DNA of 58,350 bases from positions 893,220-951,569 of the forward strand of contig RPFO01000253.1 of NCBI GenBank assembly GCA_009746045.1, given 5' to 3'. The position numbers were made by a program, and so were the translations under genes. Of the stretch, positions 11,001-24,340 are shown one piece after another. Numbering within the stretch: the first letter of the stretch is position 1; each line of letters starts with the position of its first letter. The notes beneath the pieces are model-generated. The model was not told the DNA's origin and searched no databases. It saw nothing but the letters and a program-made list of their open reading frames with translations. Source of the DNA: Mesostigma viride (lineage: Eukaryota > Streptophyta > Mesostigmatophyceae > Mesostigmatales > Mesostigmataceae).

Positions 11001-11928
11001 CGGGGGGTGACGAGAAACAGCTTGTGGCCGAGTTCGTCGAGAGGGTGACTATGCATCCGGGCCAGGGAAAGCAGGGCGCAGCGCGTAAACAAGCTCCGGG
11101 CGCGGTGAGGGACGTCCGGGAGCGTCATGCAAGGGTTGCGCGCACAGGCGGCAAAAGGGAGCGTGGCCAGGAATGCCCAGCCTGCCGAGAGGTCCCCCGG
11201 ATCGCTCGTACCCTGCGATGCCGGTGGAGGGGCAGGGGCCGACCGAGGGGCCGCCCCGGACCGGGAGGCCGGTGCGGCCGCCGGGCCGCCGGGCAGGCCG
11301 TTCTGGGGGGTTTGGCGGCGGCACTGCCGCTCATGCTGGTACCGCCCGTGGATCGAAAAAATCCGCTGGCAATGGGCTGCCGGGCAGCGGTAGCAGTCCA
11401 TGGCGCGCATGGCGGCCTCCGTGATGTGGGGGTGGGAAGCCCGAATGTGCACCAGCAACGAATTCCGGTTGGGCAGGCGCGCGCCACACGGGTCACCAAG
11501 GGGACCATCGACTTGGCAATAATGGAAGCCATCTGAGGGGGTGCGCCCACCCGGTTGGGCCGGCCCGGGTCGAGAGGGGGAGGGGTCGGGAGCACCCTCA
11601 GCCAGAGGAACTACAGCTGCAGCGGAACCCAGGGCGGGGCCGGCCGCCGGGCGGTCAGCAGGGCTCGTGGCAGCCGAGGACAAGACCGGCGCGGGGACGG
11701 CCCCCACGGCCGGGAGGGGGGCGCTGGAGGAGGCAGCCAAGCCGGCGCGCGACCCACGACCACGCACAGGGGAGGCAGGTGTCGGGGCAGGCGCGTGGGA
11801 CTGGCGGCGCACGGACACGGGCGAGGGCCCCAGCGGGAGAACGCCAGGAGGCAAGGGGGAAAGGACCGCGGCCCGGCAAAGGGGGCAGGTGGCGGAGGTC
11901 GTGTGCAAGCTCGTGGCGATATATATTA
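8057..11928 (-). mobile_element. RLE-type LINE, family A, apparently full length
   Basis: Contains one long ORF (8276-11908) and a 3' UTR of roughly 215 bp ending near 8060 in a sequence shared with three other copies in the window. Both borders are AT runs: ATATAT at 8058-8065 on the 3' side and ATATATATT at about 11920 on the 5' side. These could be a target duplication of the (AT)n site. The very short 5' leader (about 20 bp) could mean slight 5' truncation. Confidence 0.8.
8276..11908 (-). CDS. RLE-LINE polyprotein (zinc fingers, reverse transcriptase, endonuclease)
   Basis: 1210 aa. Seen in order: a Pro/Ala-rich N-terminus; two C2H2-like fingers (about 131-159, CQVDG..C..H..H, and about 172-196, CYRCPAAHCQRIFSIHGRYQ); reverse transcriptase with ALKVDCHNAFNAV (about 567-579), TGTQQGDPLGP (about 625) and the catalytic YMDD (about 661-664); a CCHC knuckle C-x2-C-x9-H-x3-C (about 1005-1022); then RPDITVLD..LLIDVSV (about 1072 on), the RPD-x-D signature of a restriction-like endonuclease. 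Family knowledge: R2/R4/NeSL/HERO-type elements nick a chosen site with this domain and prime reverse transcription there. The frame is intact, so this copy may be or recently was active. The alternative of an APE-type LINE is unlikely because there is no apurinic-endonuclease domain upstream of the RT. Confidence 0.88.
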   Translation of the reverse strand: MHTTSATCPLCRAAVLSPLPPGVLPLGPSPVSVRRQSHAPAPTPASPVRGRGSRAGLAASSSAPLPAVGAVPAPVLSSAATSPADRPAAGPALGSAAAVVPLAEGAPDPSPSRPGPAQPGGRTPSDGFHYCQVDGPLGDPCGARLPNRNSLLVHIRASHPHITEAAMRAMDCYRCPAAHCQRIFSIHGRYQHERQCRRQTPQNGLPGGPAAAPASRSGAAPRSAPAPPPASQGTSDPGDLSAGWAFLATLPFAACARNPCMTLPDVPHRARSLFTRCALLSLARMHSHPLDELGHKLFLVTPRLLLAPLERGVRGVQGAVIARCRRFLLGDWEGLWALQPPASTRVSGAASFARVEADVMRLVKVGELSRAMQKLELTALAPSTPPTLQALRDLHPDEPAFAVPAPATPPPPPIVLDLDIFTAVLKDLPNASSTGPSGWRYEHLSVMAGHGGATALFEAAADLAAGSLAPAARPWLAGARLIALLKDDVPPPAGRVRPIACGEVLRKLVSKVICRQKAPEFRAYFCPNRSDTEESVAAQLGVATKGGSDIIVHTVQAYLETHPTHVALKVDCHNAFNAVTKASIFEAVGEAFPDLLAWTAACYGEPTQLSFLMEDGTFADIASRTGTQQGDPLGPFYLSAPLHKALQGVHAAHPDVVLLAYMDDIHALGPADAVVAALAALEVAMAAINLRLTLPKCAVFSPQGDCSGFPAAIPGALARARGFSCLGVPVGDPDYVEEELRATVEQRTHVLETWARLKDPQTKGLLLWFCAHPRVVHWLRGAPPHLVRLAAEGHDERIQAALQVLLPGPSLPAHSMRLATLPCRMGGCGLTRAARLAPAAFLGSVAQAWAEIRRLVPSAVSAIPDLVTPSPFPFVQAVQDSYLGIQQACDLVRPAQAVHRRLPRGTPGVSTVVSPSVFPACVHEKQQKTYAGILHCADWMGLHASLNDQGKAWLHSVSLEGSVGSAFLRALPMSPLFTLVPALYAIALRHQLFAPQPLITAGASCGSCGLALDTTGTHYIACMGGQQNQNWFLYLHTALLRVVCAMVRSVFPHSTIKCEDADGAALYSPNHRPDITVLDYDGQGCHLLIDVSVARPLSGRHILRAAVDAGAAAAVAERDKFASYGNVGPHRVIPFVLEEFGAMGPKTAEFFHECCQRREDRLDLEGQTAPWSARTWSSYWRQRLSLALTRTVADVLFRRTRADFVATHAV

Positions 11929-11934
11929 ATTAAC

Positions 11935-12152
11935 AATATTATAATTACTTACAGCAGAGTGAAATCACTCAAACCAAAGCAAACGCCCAGCTATAATAAA
12001 GGTCTATATACAGAGCCATGTCAAAGCTCTATACTACGATAAGACCAATGGAAACTCCTAACGGGAGGAACCTAATAGCCCTGCTGCACCGCAAAATCAG
12101 CCCGCGTACGGCGGAGCATGATGTCAGCCATGGCCCGAGGGGGCGCCACCGA
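11935..12152 (-). mobile_element. RLE-LINE family B, 3' end only
   Basis: Near-identical to the 3' UTR and last codons of the next element (12165-12380), including ACTTACAGCAGAGTGAAATC. Its 5' side is cut at an AATATATATATATATT run (12153) and its 3' side abuts AT-rich sequence at 11928-11940. Confidence 0.75.
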
Positions 12153-12164
12153 CAATATATATAT

Positions 12165-13633
12165 ATTAAAAATATAATTACTTACAGCAGAGTGAAATCA
12201 CTCAAACCAAAGCAAACGCCCAGCTATAAACCTATATACAGAGCCATGTCAAAGCTCTATACTACGATAAGACCAATGGAAACGCCTAACGGGAGGAACC
12301 TAATAGCCCTGCTGCACCGCAAAATCAGCCCGCGTACGGCGGAGCATGATGTCAGCCATGGCCCGAGTCAGCGCCACCGACAGGCGCTGACGCCAATATG
12401 ACGTCCAGGTCCGCGCCGACCATGGGGCCCGCTGGCCCTCCAGGTCCAGCCGGTCCTCCCGGAGCCGGCAACACTCCTTGAAGAAGGCGGAGGTCAGGGG
12501 CCCCATGGCCCCAAACTCCTCCAGGACAAAGGGCACCACACGATGGTGCCCGACGTCGCCGTAGGCCAGGAGCTTGGCCCGCTCCGCCCGGTCCGCCGTG
12601 TAACCTGCCGTGAGGGAGGCCCCAGCCACGTGGCTAAGAGCCAAGGGCCGCGCCACCGAAACGTCAATAAGCAGATGCCGGCCACCCCCCTCAAAGTCCA
12701 GCACCACGATGTCAGGCCGGTGGTTGGGGGAATAGAAGGCAGCGCCATCCGCATCCTCGGACCGGATGTTCGCATGGGGAAAACCGACCGAATCATGGCG
12801 AGCACCACCGTCAGGAGGACAGTGTGCAAATACAAATACCAATTCTGATTCTGTTGGCCCCCCATGCAGGCAAGGTAGTGAGTCCCCGTGGGATCCAGCG
12901 GCTGCCCACAGCTACCACAAGGCCGCCCGGCCGGAACAAGAGGCTGCGGGGCAAATAGCTGGTGCCGGAGCGCCACCGAGTAGTGGCTGGGAGCCAAGGC
13001 GAATGGGGGGGCCATGGGAAGAGCACGAAGGTACGCCGAGCCCACACTCCGCAAGGAAAGCGAGAACAGCCACGCACGTCCCTGGGCGTTGAGGTCCGCG
13101 AAAAGAGCAATCCAATCAGCCGTGTGCAGAATACCCGCGTAGGTTTTCTGGTGTTTATCGATGACGCGAGCAGGGAATGCGGCGGGAGATTGAACGGAGG
13201 CGACCGAGGGAGTGCCGCGAGGGAGGTGGCGCTGTACCGCCTGAGCGGCACGGACGGGAGAACAGGCCTGCTGGATCTCAGCATAGGCCTCCTGGATGGC
13301 AGTGACGAAGGGCAAAGGGCTGCTGGGGTCCAGGAGGTCAGGCGCTGCCGTTGCCAAAAGGGGCAGGAGCCGGCAGCTTTCCGCCCACGACTGAGCGACG
13401 GAGCCCAAAAAGGCTGCTGGGGCCAGCCGGGCGGCACGAGTCAGACCGCAGCCACCCATCCGTGCAGGCAGGGAGGCAATGCGAATAGCATGTGGCGGGA
13501 GGTCGGGGCCCGGGACCAGCTGCGCCAAGGCCGACTGGATGCGTTCGTCGTGGCCCTCGGCGGCCAGCCGGACCTGAGACGGAAGAGCGCCCCGGAGCCA
13601 GTGAACGACGCGAGGGTGAGCGCAAAACCACAA
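12165..13633 (-). pseudogene. RLE-LINE family B, 5'-truncated, frameshifted
   Basis: The coding part runs from about 13630 (LWFCAHPRVVHWLRG) to the stop at 12300 (ADFAVQQGY). It corresponds to the C-terminal third of the family A protein with about 70% similar residues by eye: post-RT region, CCHC (CGSCGQPLDPTGTHYLAC) and RLE motif (HRPDIVVLD..LLIDVSV). The frame changes near 12780-12790, between the RSVFP and EDADGAAFYSPNHRP segments, so the product is not continuous. The 5' truncation is exactly at an (AT)n run (13632-13646) and the 3' end is at 12153-12165, also (AT)n. Confidence 0.82.
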
Positions 13634-13782
13634 TATATATATATATCTTCCACCCCATATGACATGCAGGCCTTCTAGTAGGCCAGTTCCCCACGCCGCC
13701 CCGTGTGTGCCTAGCTGATCGGAATGCATGACCCATCATGGTGGTGCAGGTGCACCTTGTGCACCCAGAGCGCAGGTGATAG

Positions 13783-15510
13783 TTTAACTCGTCGTCTGTC
13801 CCTGGTCCTAATTTTAGGACTGAGTTCAACTCAGTCCTAATTTTAGGACCTAATTTTGAGGTTTTGTAGAAAATTCGCCCCGGTCGGAATATTTGGCAGA
13901 AAAATTTTCTCAAAATTTATTCAAATACTACTTGAAAAGATCTTTCTTGGACATATTTTTGGGATTTTTTTGGATTTGGTTTGGGCGGCTAACCGTACGG
14001 TGAAAGTACAGGTGGTAAGGGTACATTTTCACGCGAAACGTGAGTTCCGGAAATGCACGACCCAGCCATGGCGGCTTGCGCCCATGCATGCAGTTTACGT
14101 TTTCGGACGATTTTGCGGGCCAAACCCAGGAAATAGATTTTTTATGTCCTCAAGATGATATAAGTGAATTTTAACCTCGCGGGGATGCGATTTACTGGGT
14201 GTCGGCACTGTTCTTGCTGGAAAAATCTGCGATTAGGCAGGTCGACGGAATGGATTACTACAATGGATTCCCGGATCAAATCGAAGGGTTGATAGGTTTC
14301 TTTCTACCTTTTATCATGTATTGTCGTAGAATAAGTATAGTGGCAGTAAAGATTTGATGATTTCGACCACTCTGTCACGTCATGGTTTGTGTGCCGCAAA
14401 GTGCCACTTTTGCAGGCACCGCCTGGGCCAAGGTAACGCCAGCCGTGCCAGGTAAAGCTGGAATATCGCTGCTTCATCGTTTCTTGGTATTCTTACATGA
14501 GTTTAAGCTTGCGATGCGCTGTCAGTTTTGAGTCTTGCTGCTCTTTCTTGACCGTTGCCTGCCCCTCTCTAAAACCATCTTTTTAGATGATCTTACCAGG
14601 CATTTGCCTTACCGTAGCGTGGCTGTACAAGGTTTTAGGTGCTGAATGGGTTGAAACACTTTCATAGATGTTAGTGATTCTCTTGCTATGTTCATACTGC
14701 ATGATTGTGTGGTCATGGGCTGCGTCAAGGGTACTGTCAAGCTTATACGGGTGAGTGAAAAATCTTGGTCATAAACCACTGTCATCATGTGCCAGCAGGT
14801 ATCTTGGCCATGTCATGGCAAGGTAATACAGTTTTATCCATGTCCATTCTTGTAAAGAACAATTAAATGTGACTAACCTACCCATTATATCGGTGGTTAT
14901 TACTTATAATACATCCCTTTGTAGCTACGTATCCATACGCATTCCCTATATGTATGCATAGGCTTTCACACATACTAAGGTACAATATAACTGCAATATG
15001 ATGATGCAAGTATGTTTTCCTATTATGCCTGAAGGGAAATGGGCTGATTGACATGGTTTGTGGCCACGCTACTATGTAGTATGACCGCACTTACATGCTT
15101 GCAAATTGCTAGCATGGCCCAGTCCTATGTATAGGACTGGCAGTATTTGGCGTGTTTCAGGCAGTGCCAGTGGCCAAATTGAGTCCAGTTTTTTGCCACA
15201 GGTCAAGAACTATATTGTTTACATGCCTGTATTTTTTTAACATGCATATGGAATTTATTCAATTTTTGCCACTCATGCTTCCACACAAAAATGCAAATTC
15301 GCCGACGGTGCCATACATCCATGTAATTTTTAGGAGTTTGGGTCAAGTTTTCACTGATGTAGTATTTTTGCCAGCAAGAGGACATCAAATACTCCATAGA
15401 CTCACATCTAAGCATCTTGGATGGACCCCCCACCTAGTCACTACACACGGTTGAAAAAGGTCAACTCAGTCCTATTATTAGGACTGAGTTGGGACAGACG
15501 ACGAGTTAAA
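13783..15510. mobile_element. non-autonomous TIR element, 1.73 kb
   Basis: TTTAACTCGTCGTCTGTCCC at 13783-13802 is repeated as a perfect 20-bp inverted copy at 15491-15510. Just inside each end lie fold-back blocks built from GGACTGAGTT/AACTCAGTCC (13804-13850 and 15461-15490). The interior is AT-rich, and no transposase or other gene is seen. Outside the TIRs, CAGGTG-like words are also inverted, so the true termini may be slightly further out; no target duplication could be fixed. Superfamily unknown. Confidence 0.7.
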
Positions 15511-15541
15511 TGTATCTTACACCTGCAGGTTGTAGCCCAGA

Positions 15542-16858
15542 ATTGAATTGAATTGAATTGAATTGTAACATAACTCCGTTGGGAGTATATGTAGCACATA
15601 GCCCTTGAGAGGGGGCATATGGCCTATCATACATCCTAAGCTACTTCCTGCAAGGGTGGGGATGTAAAGGACCCTTGCTCTAGGTGCACCAGGGCACTTG
15701 CATCCCCATGATCTTCAAGCTATATGCCCAGCGAAGGGGGAGCCTGTCATGGGGGGGAAGATCAGCATAGCTATACAAAGAAGCTAGGGCATGGCGTCTC
15801 AGCAGAGAGTTACTCCCTGCATAGGCACAACAGAACTAAATAAAGCTAGGCATCATCTGGGGTGTGGCTCATCATAGGCACACATGCACATGATTAAGTA
15901 AAGCGCGTGGCTTAGCTGCATGGGATAGTGCCTCTAGGAGGCGTACATGTACATGGCCACGGTCTATCTATTCTACACTACTACTGCTATATTCCCCTAA
16001 GCTGGGGCGTCTGGAGTCGCTGGGGCCGCGGGGGGGGGGGGGTCGCCTGCCAGGGCTTATGGCCGACGTAGATGGCCGCCCCCTTCCAGTACACCGGCTG
16101 TCCCGCCTTGGTCTGCCGGAGCTGGAGGTAGGTCGGCCATAGCTCCCGTCGCCGTTGTTGCTGCGCCAGGGTCAAGTCGTCATCAAGGGTGAAGAGAGTC
16201 TTCTCGAGCCGCTTGCGGCGTCTGAGAAAAGAAATCTTGTCCGCCGGGGTCTTAAAGGTGAGAAGGAGCGGGGGCGGCCCTGCCTTACCCCGCGCGCGGG
16301 GAAGGCAGTGGGCGGCCAGCTCAATCTCACCGTTAAGGCCCATGCGACCAAGGATTTCTCTCTCAAACGCACGCAAAAGCTTCTCGGAATTCTCACCTTC
16401 CTCCATCTTGAAGTTCTTGACGATGACGTTGAGGCTGCGCTTGGCGAGCTCGGCCTCCTCGCGGAGGTCAAGCGTCTGCCGTTGAAGCTGGGCTGCGACG
16501 GCGGAGGTGGTGGAGGTGGTGGAGGTGGTATGTTGCTTATATATAAGCATGTCCGCCCAGGTGGTGATGGGAGGAGCATCGCCGGCCAGGCCAGCCGGGG
16601 CTGGCTTTGCGGCAATGTCCTTCACCGCCTGGGCGGTGAGGCCTGCGGTGTTCTGCAGAACCTCGATAGCGATGGCGTTGTCCTTAAGACGCTGGTCGAT
16701 GTCGCGGAGCTGGGCGGTGATGGCGTCGGAGGTGGGGGTGGTGGCGGTGGAGGAGGCGAGGAGGCTGGAAGTGGCGGTGGAGATGGTGGGGAGCTCAGCA
16801 GCCAGCGTGCCGCCCATTGCCGCCACATCTGCGGCTAGGGGCGTCACGTGCTGTGAGA
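15542..16858 (-). mobile_element. non-LTR ORF1-type element with simple-repeat tail
   Basis: Bounded by an 11-bp direct repeat TGTAGCCCAGA (15531-15541 and 16859-16869, with a further copy at 16872-16882), the mark of target-primed insertion. On the minus strand it reads from a 5'-truncated ORF1 to a 3' UTR that ends in a short hairpin (CTCCGTTGGGAG on the plus strand, 15568-15579) and five CAATT units. The AT-rich 3' UTR of about 430 bp shares its last 70 bp or so with the LINE 3' ends at 16920, 17260 and 34700. Confidence 0.75.
15987..16847 (-). CDS. ORF1-type (RNA-binding) retrotransposon protein
   Basis: 286 aa from MTPLAADVAAMGG. Seen: a Ser/Thr-rich N-terminus; a helical stretch with DAITAQLRDIDQRLKDNAIA; a second basic helix (RQTLDLREEAELAKRSLNV); an RRM-like block (NVIVKNFKMEE.., LLLTFKTPADKISFLRRRK); and a C-terminal block TLDDDLTLAQQQRRRELW..YLQLRQ..VYWKG. 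The order coiled coil, RRM, C-terminal domain is that of L1-type ORF1 nucleic-acid chaperones. The N-terminal Cys/His region of the copy at 5555 is missing, so the copy is 5' truncated and this Met may not be the native start. No endonuclease or RT follows before the 3' UTR, so it is not autonomous. Low-complexity insertion near residue 108 (YKQ). Confidence 0.72.
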   Translation of the reverse strand: MTPLAADVAAMGGTLAAELPTISTATSSLLASSTATTPTSDAITAQLRDIDQRLKDNAIAIEVLQNTAGLTAQAVKDIAAKPAPAGLAGDAPPITTWADMLIYKQHTTSTTSTTSAVAAQLQRQTLDLREEAELAKRSLNVIVKNFKMEEGENSEKLLRAFEREILGRMGLNGEIELAAHCLPRARGKAGPPPLLLTFKTPADKISFLRRRKRLEKTLFTLDDDLTLAQQQRRRELWPTYLQLRQTKAGQPVYWKGAAIYVGHKPWQATPPPPRPQRLQTPQLRGI

Positions 16859-16897
16859 TGTAGCCCAGAGATGTAGCCCAGACTGTATCTAAAACCC

Positions 16898-17000
16898 ATT
16901 AATTAATTAATTAATTAATTAGAAAGATAACTCCGTTGGGAGTACATGTAGCACATATCCCTGAGAGGGGGCATATGGCTTTTAATACATTAGTACCCAC
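16898..17000 (-). mobile_element. LINE 3'-end fragment with (AATT)n tail
   Basis: On the minus strand it ends in the CTCC-GTTG-GGAG hairpin (about 16928-16939) followed by a TTAA-type tail at 16898-16922. Only about 80 bp of 3' UTR is present, an extreme 5' truncation. It shares the hairpin and the TAGCACATA..GGGGGCATATGG region with the 15.5-kb element. Confidence 0.6.
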
Positions 17001-17332
17001 AGCAGTTGCTGGCTGGCCTAGTGGTCCCAGCCTCGTTTGAACATTGCATTCACTCCCTCTCTCTTCCTTGGACTGCTATGCAGGACAACTGAAGAGGTGG
17101 AAGACCATTGTCCAGGCTCGTGCGCCCGCCCCTGTGGGCAAGCTAGCCCCCTCCCCCCGGCCCAAGCGGAGGGGGCGCTTTGCTGCATGAGTAGAATAGG
17201 TAGGGTTTTCTAGATTAGATTAGCTTAGAATTAGATTAGTTCGGTTTCGCGGCTTCGCCCCCCTCCATCCATCCAAGGGAATATGTGCTACATGATTTCC
17301 CAACGGAGTCATGTTATAATTTAATTTTTTTA
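17001..17332 (+). mobile_element. LINE 3'-end fragment (+), same family as 34672-35700
   Basis: Begins in a coding remnant matching the small C-terminal frame at 34817-35008: CTAGTGGTCCCAGCC, then RWKTIVQARAPAPVGK and KRRGRF versus RWQKIVKAHTPAPVGK and KRRRRF. An indel breaks the frame near 17090. The 3' end is the hairpin (about 17299-17310) and an AATTT-rich tail. Confidence 0.65.
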
Positions 17333-17930
17333 AATTTAACTTTAATACGCCTAGAGTGACTAGCTGATATAGGGCTGGGATGCATATCCGCCGCGCATAC
17401 GAACACGAACATATGTTCGGGCGAATACCGAACATGTTCGATGTTCGGGTCGCCTAAAATTATGTTCAGCTGAACATGTGCTGTTCGGGTCGAACAAGTC
17501 ACCCTGGAAACTTACAGAACATGTTCGTGTTCGTGTTCGGGTCACCCTGGGAACCGGGCGAACATATCTGCCTCTGACCCGGTACCCAACATTTCCATAC
17601 TTTTCGGTTATTGTTATTGTTTCAGCCGAATTCAGTTTCAGTACCAAACCGCAGAACTTTTCACTTATCATACGACAATTAAGTACCAGCCAATGAACAA
17701 GATACTAAAGTTTTCTTTCGATCGATTTCAGAAGTTCAGACGACAGCTAGCTTGTTGCTAATTCTTTTGCACATGACCGTAGCTCAAGTCAGTCCTCGTT
17801 GGCTCAAGGATGGTGTTCGTATCCTACTCACTAGTGTATCTTGATGTTCGCATTCGGTAAATCTGAATTCAGGTAATGTTCGGGTAATTCAGGTTTGGGT
17901 CACCTTCAAAAAAGCTTTACAATTACACAA

Positions 17931-20764
<2,834 letters not shown>

Positions 20765-21433
20765 CACATCACCTAAAAATGGCCTTTTTGGTTACATGGG
20801 GTCATATCTCCCACACATATAGTCAGATCGGGGTGCCTTTCTGGACTTAAGGTCCCCCTAGGACCCTGTTCACATCACATAAATTGGGGGGCCAACTGAC
20901 CTATTCTTAGCATCAAACCGTGACGTGGAAAAGTGCCAAAAACGATGTTTTCCAGGCATAAGGAGGCATAGCAGCCACACACAAGTAGTAAATGTAGTCC
21001 AATTCAGCTGGAAATGGTCATGCTTATTAATTTACATCCAAAGACAAAAACCGCCCTTAACCCTTAAACTGTCATAACTGGAACCACGAGAACGGACTGA
21101 GTTTGGGTATCTTTGTGCGCCTGAGAGTAACTAGCCAAATAACATTTTCTGGCCCACCCTTGGAACCAAGCATGCTTTTATATCAAATAATGTTTAGGAA
21201 ATTTGGTTGGTCACATATCCATGCCCTACACCTGCTAAAAATAGCAGTGCCCCCCTCAGGGGGGTACACTGCCCACGGGGTTCGAGACACATATAATGCA
21301 TTATGGACCATTTATTCAAATCTGCTGGCCCTGGCCCTTTGAGAGGAGTTAAATATATTCACAGGCATGCCCAAAATGCATTGGCAACATGACATGTCAC
21401 AAAACTGTGAACGCTAGCTACCAAATGGCCGAA

Positions 21434-21467
21434 GCCAGCTGGCACCGTTATAACGGTGCCAGCTGGC
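21434..21467. repeat. perfect 34-bp palindrome in the piggyBac left arm
   Basis: GCCAGCTGGCACCGTTA is followed immediately by its exact reverse complement. A related palindrome with the same core but different outer arms lies at 52340-52383, at a similar distance from its element end (about 370 bp). Confidence 0.9.
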
Positions 21468-21762
21468 AGGGGTATAAATGGTAGCTTAACAACACAAAAC
21501 TTTATTCCAGTTGGCAAACTTGGCATAAAACATCAAGGGATGCCCAAACGGGCATAATGCACCATACCCAGGTGATAAAACAAGAGACCATGCCATATAA
21601 CACATGCCAACATGCCACAAGGGGCCAAAATGGCACTAGCGCGCGCGGTAGCGCATGACTAGCCAAGGGTGTAGCTAACTGTCAAGGCTACCTGGCTATA
21701 TATGCCAAACTACGCCGGATTGCGCCTCTGGGTGCGCAGGTACTGCCTCCTACGAGGCCCTG

Positions 21763-24340
21763 TCAGCTGGGTGCCAGCTGCCAGCGTGCGGGTCGTGCGG
21801 CCATTGGCCTCAGCCCACGCGCGGCCAGCCGGGCTGCGGGCTGACAGGGGCTGCATGGCACGCTGGCGGCGGTCGTCGTCGTCGAGGCCAGCCCTAGCCC
21901 TGCGTGGAACACGTTCCAGCACGTGCCCGTACACAGTGCCTGGTTGCAGTCCTTGCACCAGAAGTTGGTGCGCTTGCGCTCGGGGATCGTGGCGCACACC
22001 ACGCACTGCGCCGACTCCGTCCACGGGATGCGCTCGGGCCTGAGGTGGGTGCCGCTGAACCGCCCGTCCAGCCGACCAGCCCAGGCTGGTGGCCCCCCAG
22101 GATGCTATCCATGTCCAGCCGGGCGCCATGCCACTGGTTGTTCACTAGCTGCTGTGCGAGCAAGCTGAGGAACCCCACGTGGGAGAGGCAGTCGGGGCGG
22201 TTGGCGCGGGTGAGAGTCTGCAGGATGTAGGCGTTGACGACTGAGTTGGCCAGGTGCCCTGTGGCGGCCCGGTGCCACCACACCCGGGAGACGAGGGCCT
22301 TCTGCAGGTCGTAATTGCTGGCCAGCTGGTCAAACTTGTCGACCGCCTTGTAGCAGCTCCAATACGCGGGGATGAGGGACGGGGCAGTCACCATGACGCG
22401 CTGGTCACGGCCACCGTGGCGGCTGACCATCGCCTCCTCCAAGGGGATGCCCTTGCCCAGCACCCACACGAGCTTGCGGTCCTGCCAGGCGCACAGGGTC
22501 AGCCCATCCTTGTTGACAGCCCATGCGTAGTCCCCCTGGGCTGGCCTGCGGGGCATGCGGGCCTTGACCTGGGCGACGGGGATGCCACGGCGGTTGGGGA
22601 GCACTGTGCCCACCACGCGGTGGCCCATGCGGTGGCATGTCTCAATCACCTCACGCCCGGTGTAGAACCGGTCCATGGCCATGTGGACCCCGTGTGGCAG
22701 CGTGCTGGCGAGCTCACTCACCACGTGGAAGGTGTGGTTGACCTGGGGCAGCTTGTCGTACGTGTTAGCATGGTAGAGGTAGCCGGTGGGCCAGTCGTTC
22801 AGGCAATACTGCTTCACGTGGAAGGGGGCAGGCTTGCTTGGGTTGAAGCACCTGATCGGGCACAACTTGTGCCTGGACGCGATGCTTCTCTCGTCGATGG
22901 CGGCCGCGCTGCCCGGGATGAAGTACCTCTTGTATGCCTTGTTCAAGATGTCCTCCAGCCACAAGAACTGCCACAGTCGCCACTCGCGTGTCTGCGTGTT
23001 GGCAGGGCGCTGGGCAGAGTCCTGGAAGTGCAAGAAGCGTGTAATCTGCTGGAAGCGGCGCAAGGGCATCACGTTCTGCAGGTTGGCAGCATGAGCAGCA
23101 CCGAGTGGCTGGCCAGAAAAATAATCCTCCGGGCAGGCATGCCCACGAGTGACATGGTCAGGAGGATGCCAAGCCACTTGCCCAGCTCGTTCATGGAAAG
23201 AGGCGACCACTCCCGTGCCCCAGCAGATGCCGAGCGCTGCTTCTCCTCGGCATAGCGGTTTGTCTCGGTCACAATCCGCTCCAGCACGAGGGCAGGCTGC
23301 CAAAACAGCAGGAACAATTAGTCGAGAGGAGAAAACCTGTGAGGAACACCTGGGATGTTCTGATACATCGCCGTGCGCTCACGGTCAAACGGCGCACCAT
23401 GCGGAACTCGGGGCAGCTCTGCAGGATCCGGCTTGCCAGTGCCGAACACCCACTCATCCCCGCCATCGTCGCCACCATCCGGAGCATCATCCCCCGCATC
23501 TTCCGACTCAGCATCGCTGTCCGCAAGCTCGGGAACGATGTCGTCGTCATCAGAAGAGTCGCTGGGCTCGGAGTCGGGCTGATCCGGAGGGGGCAGCCGC
23601 TGCAGACGCCTCCTTGGCATTCTGCCGGTTGCAGGCGTCCTCCTCGGGTTGCCTGCACGACGCTTGGCACGTTTCTTGGGCGGGGAGGAGGAAATATCCT
23701 CGCTATCCTGCTCATCATCGCTGTCGGGCTCCGATGAAGACTCCGGGGCATCTGAGTCGTCATCTGCGCTCCCAGCCCCCTGCCCATCGTCGCCTGCATC
23801 CCCTCCCTCCTCCACCTCATCATCCGCAGGCCTAGAGGCATCTCCGACCTTCTGCCACTGAAAAATCTCGTCTTTCGTCAACTTATTATACCTTAATGGA
23901 TCGCCGGGAAACTTGCACCATGCTGCATTTTGGCCGCGTACCAACTCCGCTACCCTGCCGTCTACGCGGTGGCGCGCATGATTTACACCGAATTCCTGCA
24001 CTGCCCACGCCTCCCCGAAGTAGGCCGGAGGCAATGCCACCTTGATTCCAAGTTTCAATCGAAATGTGGCCAGCAGCTGGCCAGTAGGCGACGCCATGGC
24101 TACCGAGGTCAGACACCGAATTCGTCGTCGTGCACGTCTTTTTGCAAAAAAGGCGCTTTTTTTTCCCGCCGAAAGTACCCCAGGACCAGGGTACCCCCCT
24201 GGGTTTGCCAGATCATAACTCCCTGGCCAATTGTCCAAAGTACGGTCTGAATAGTGCCAGGCATAGAGTACGTCTAGATCTATCGATTGGGCCAGGTTTG
24301 ACCGTTGAATTATTTTTGGCGCGGCGCCTGGTTCTGCCAC
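21763..24340 (-). pseudogene. piggyBac transposase (DDE_Tnp_1_7 type), inactivated
   Basis: The N-terminal 340 codons (24340-23318) start MAEPGAAPKII and include a long acidic Asp/Glu/Ser region (about 190-300). An in-frame TAA at 23318-23320 falls inside the conserved F-x-P-L-D-x-F-L-L-F block, and the same frame continues with LERIVTETNRYA and NELGKWLGILL. Near 23120 the frame shifts to the main catalytic part (EDYFSGQP onward). Acidic residues at the catalytic positions remain: IDE (first Asp), MDRFYTG (second), VDKFDQ (last pair). Near 22030 a further shift leads to the Cys-rich C-terminal finger (CVVCATIPERK, CKDC, LCTGTC). One stop and two shifts mean no full transposase is made from this copy; assembly error could explain some. 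Confidence 0.85.
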
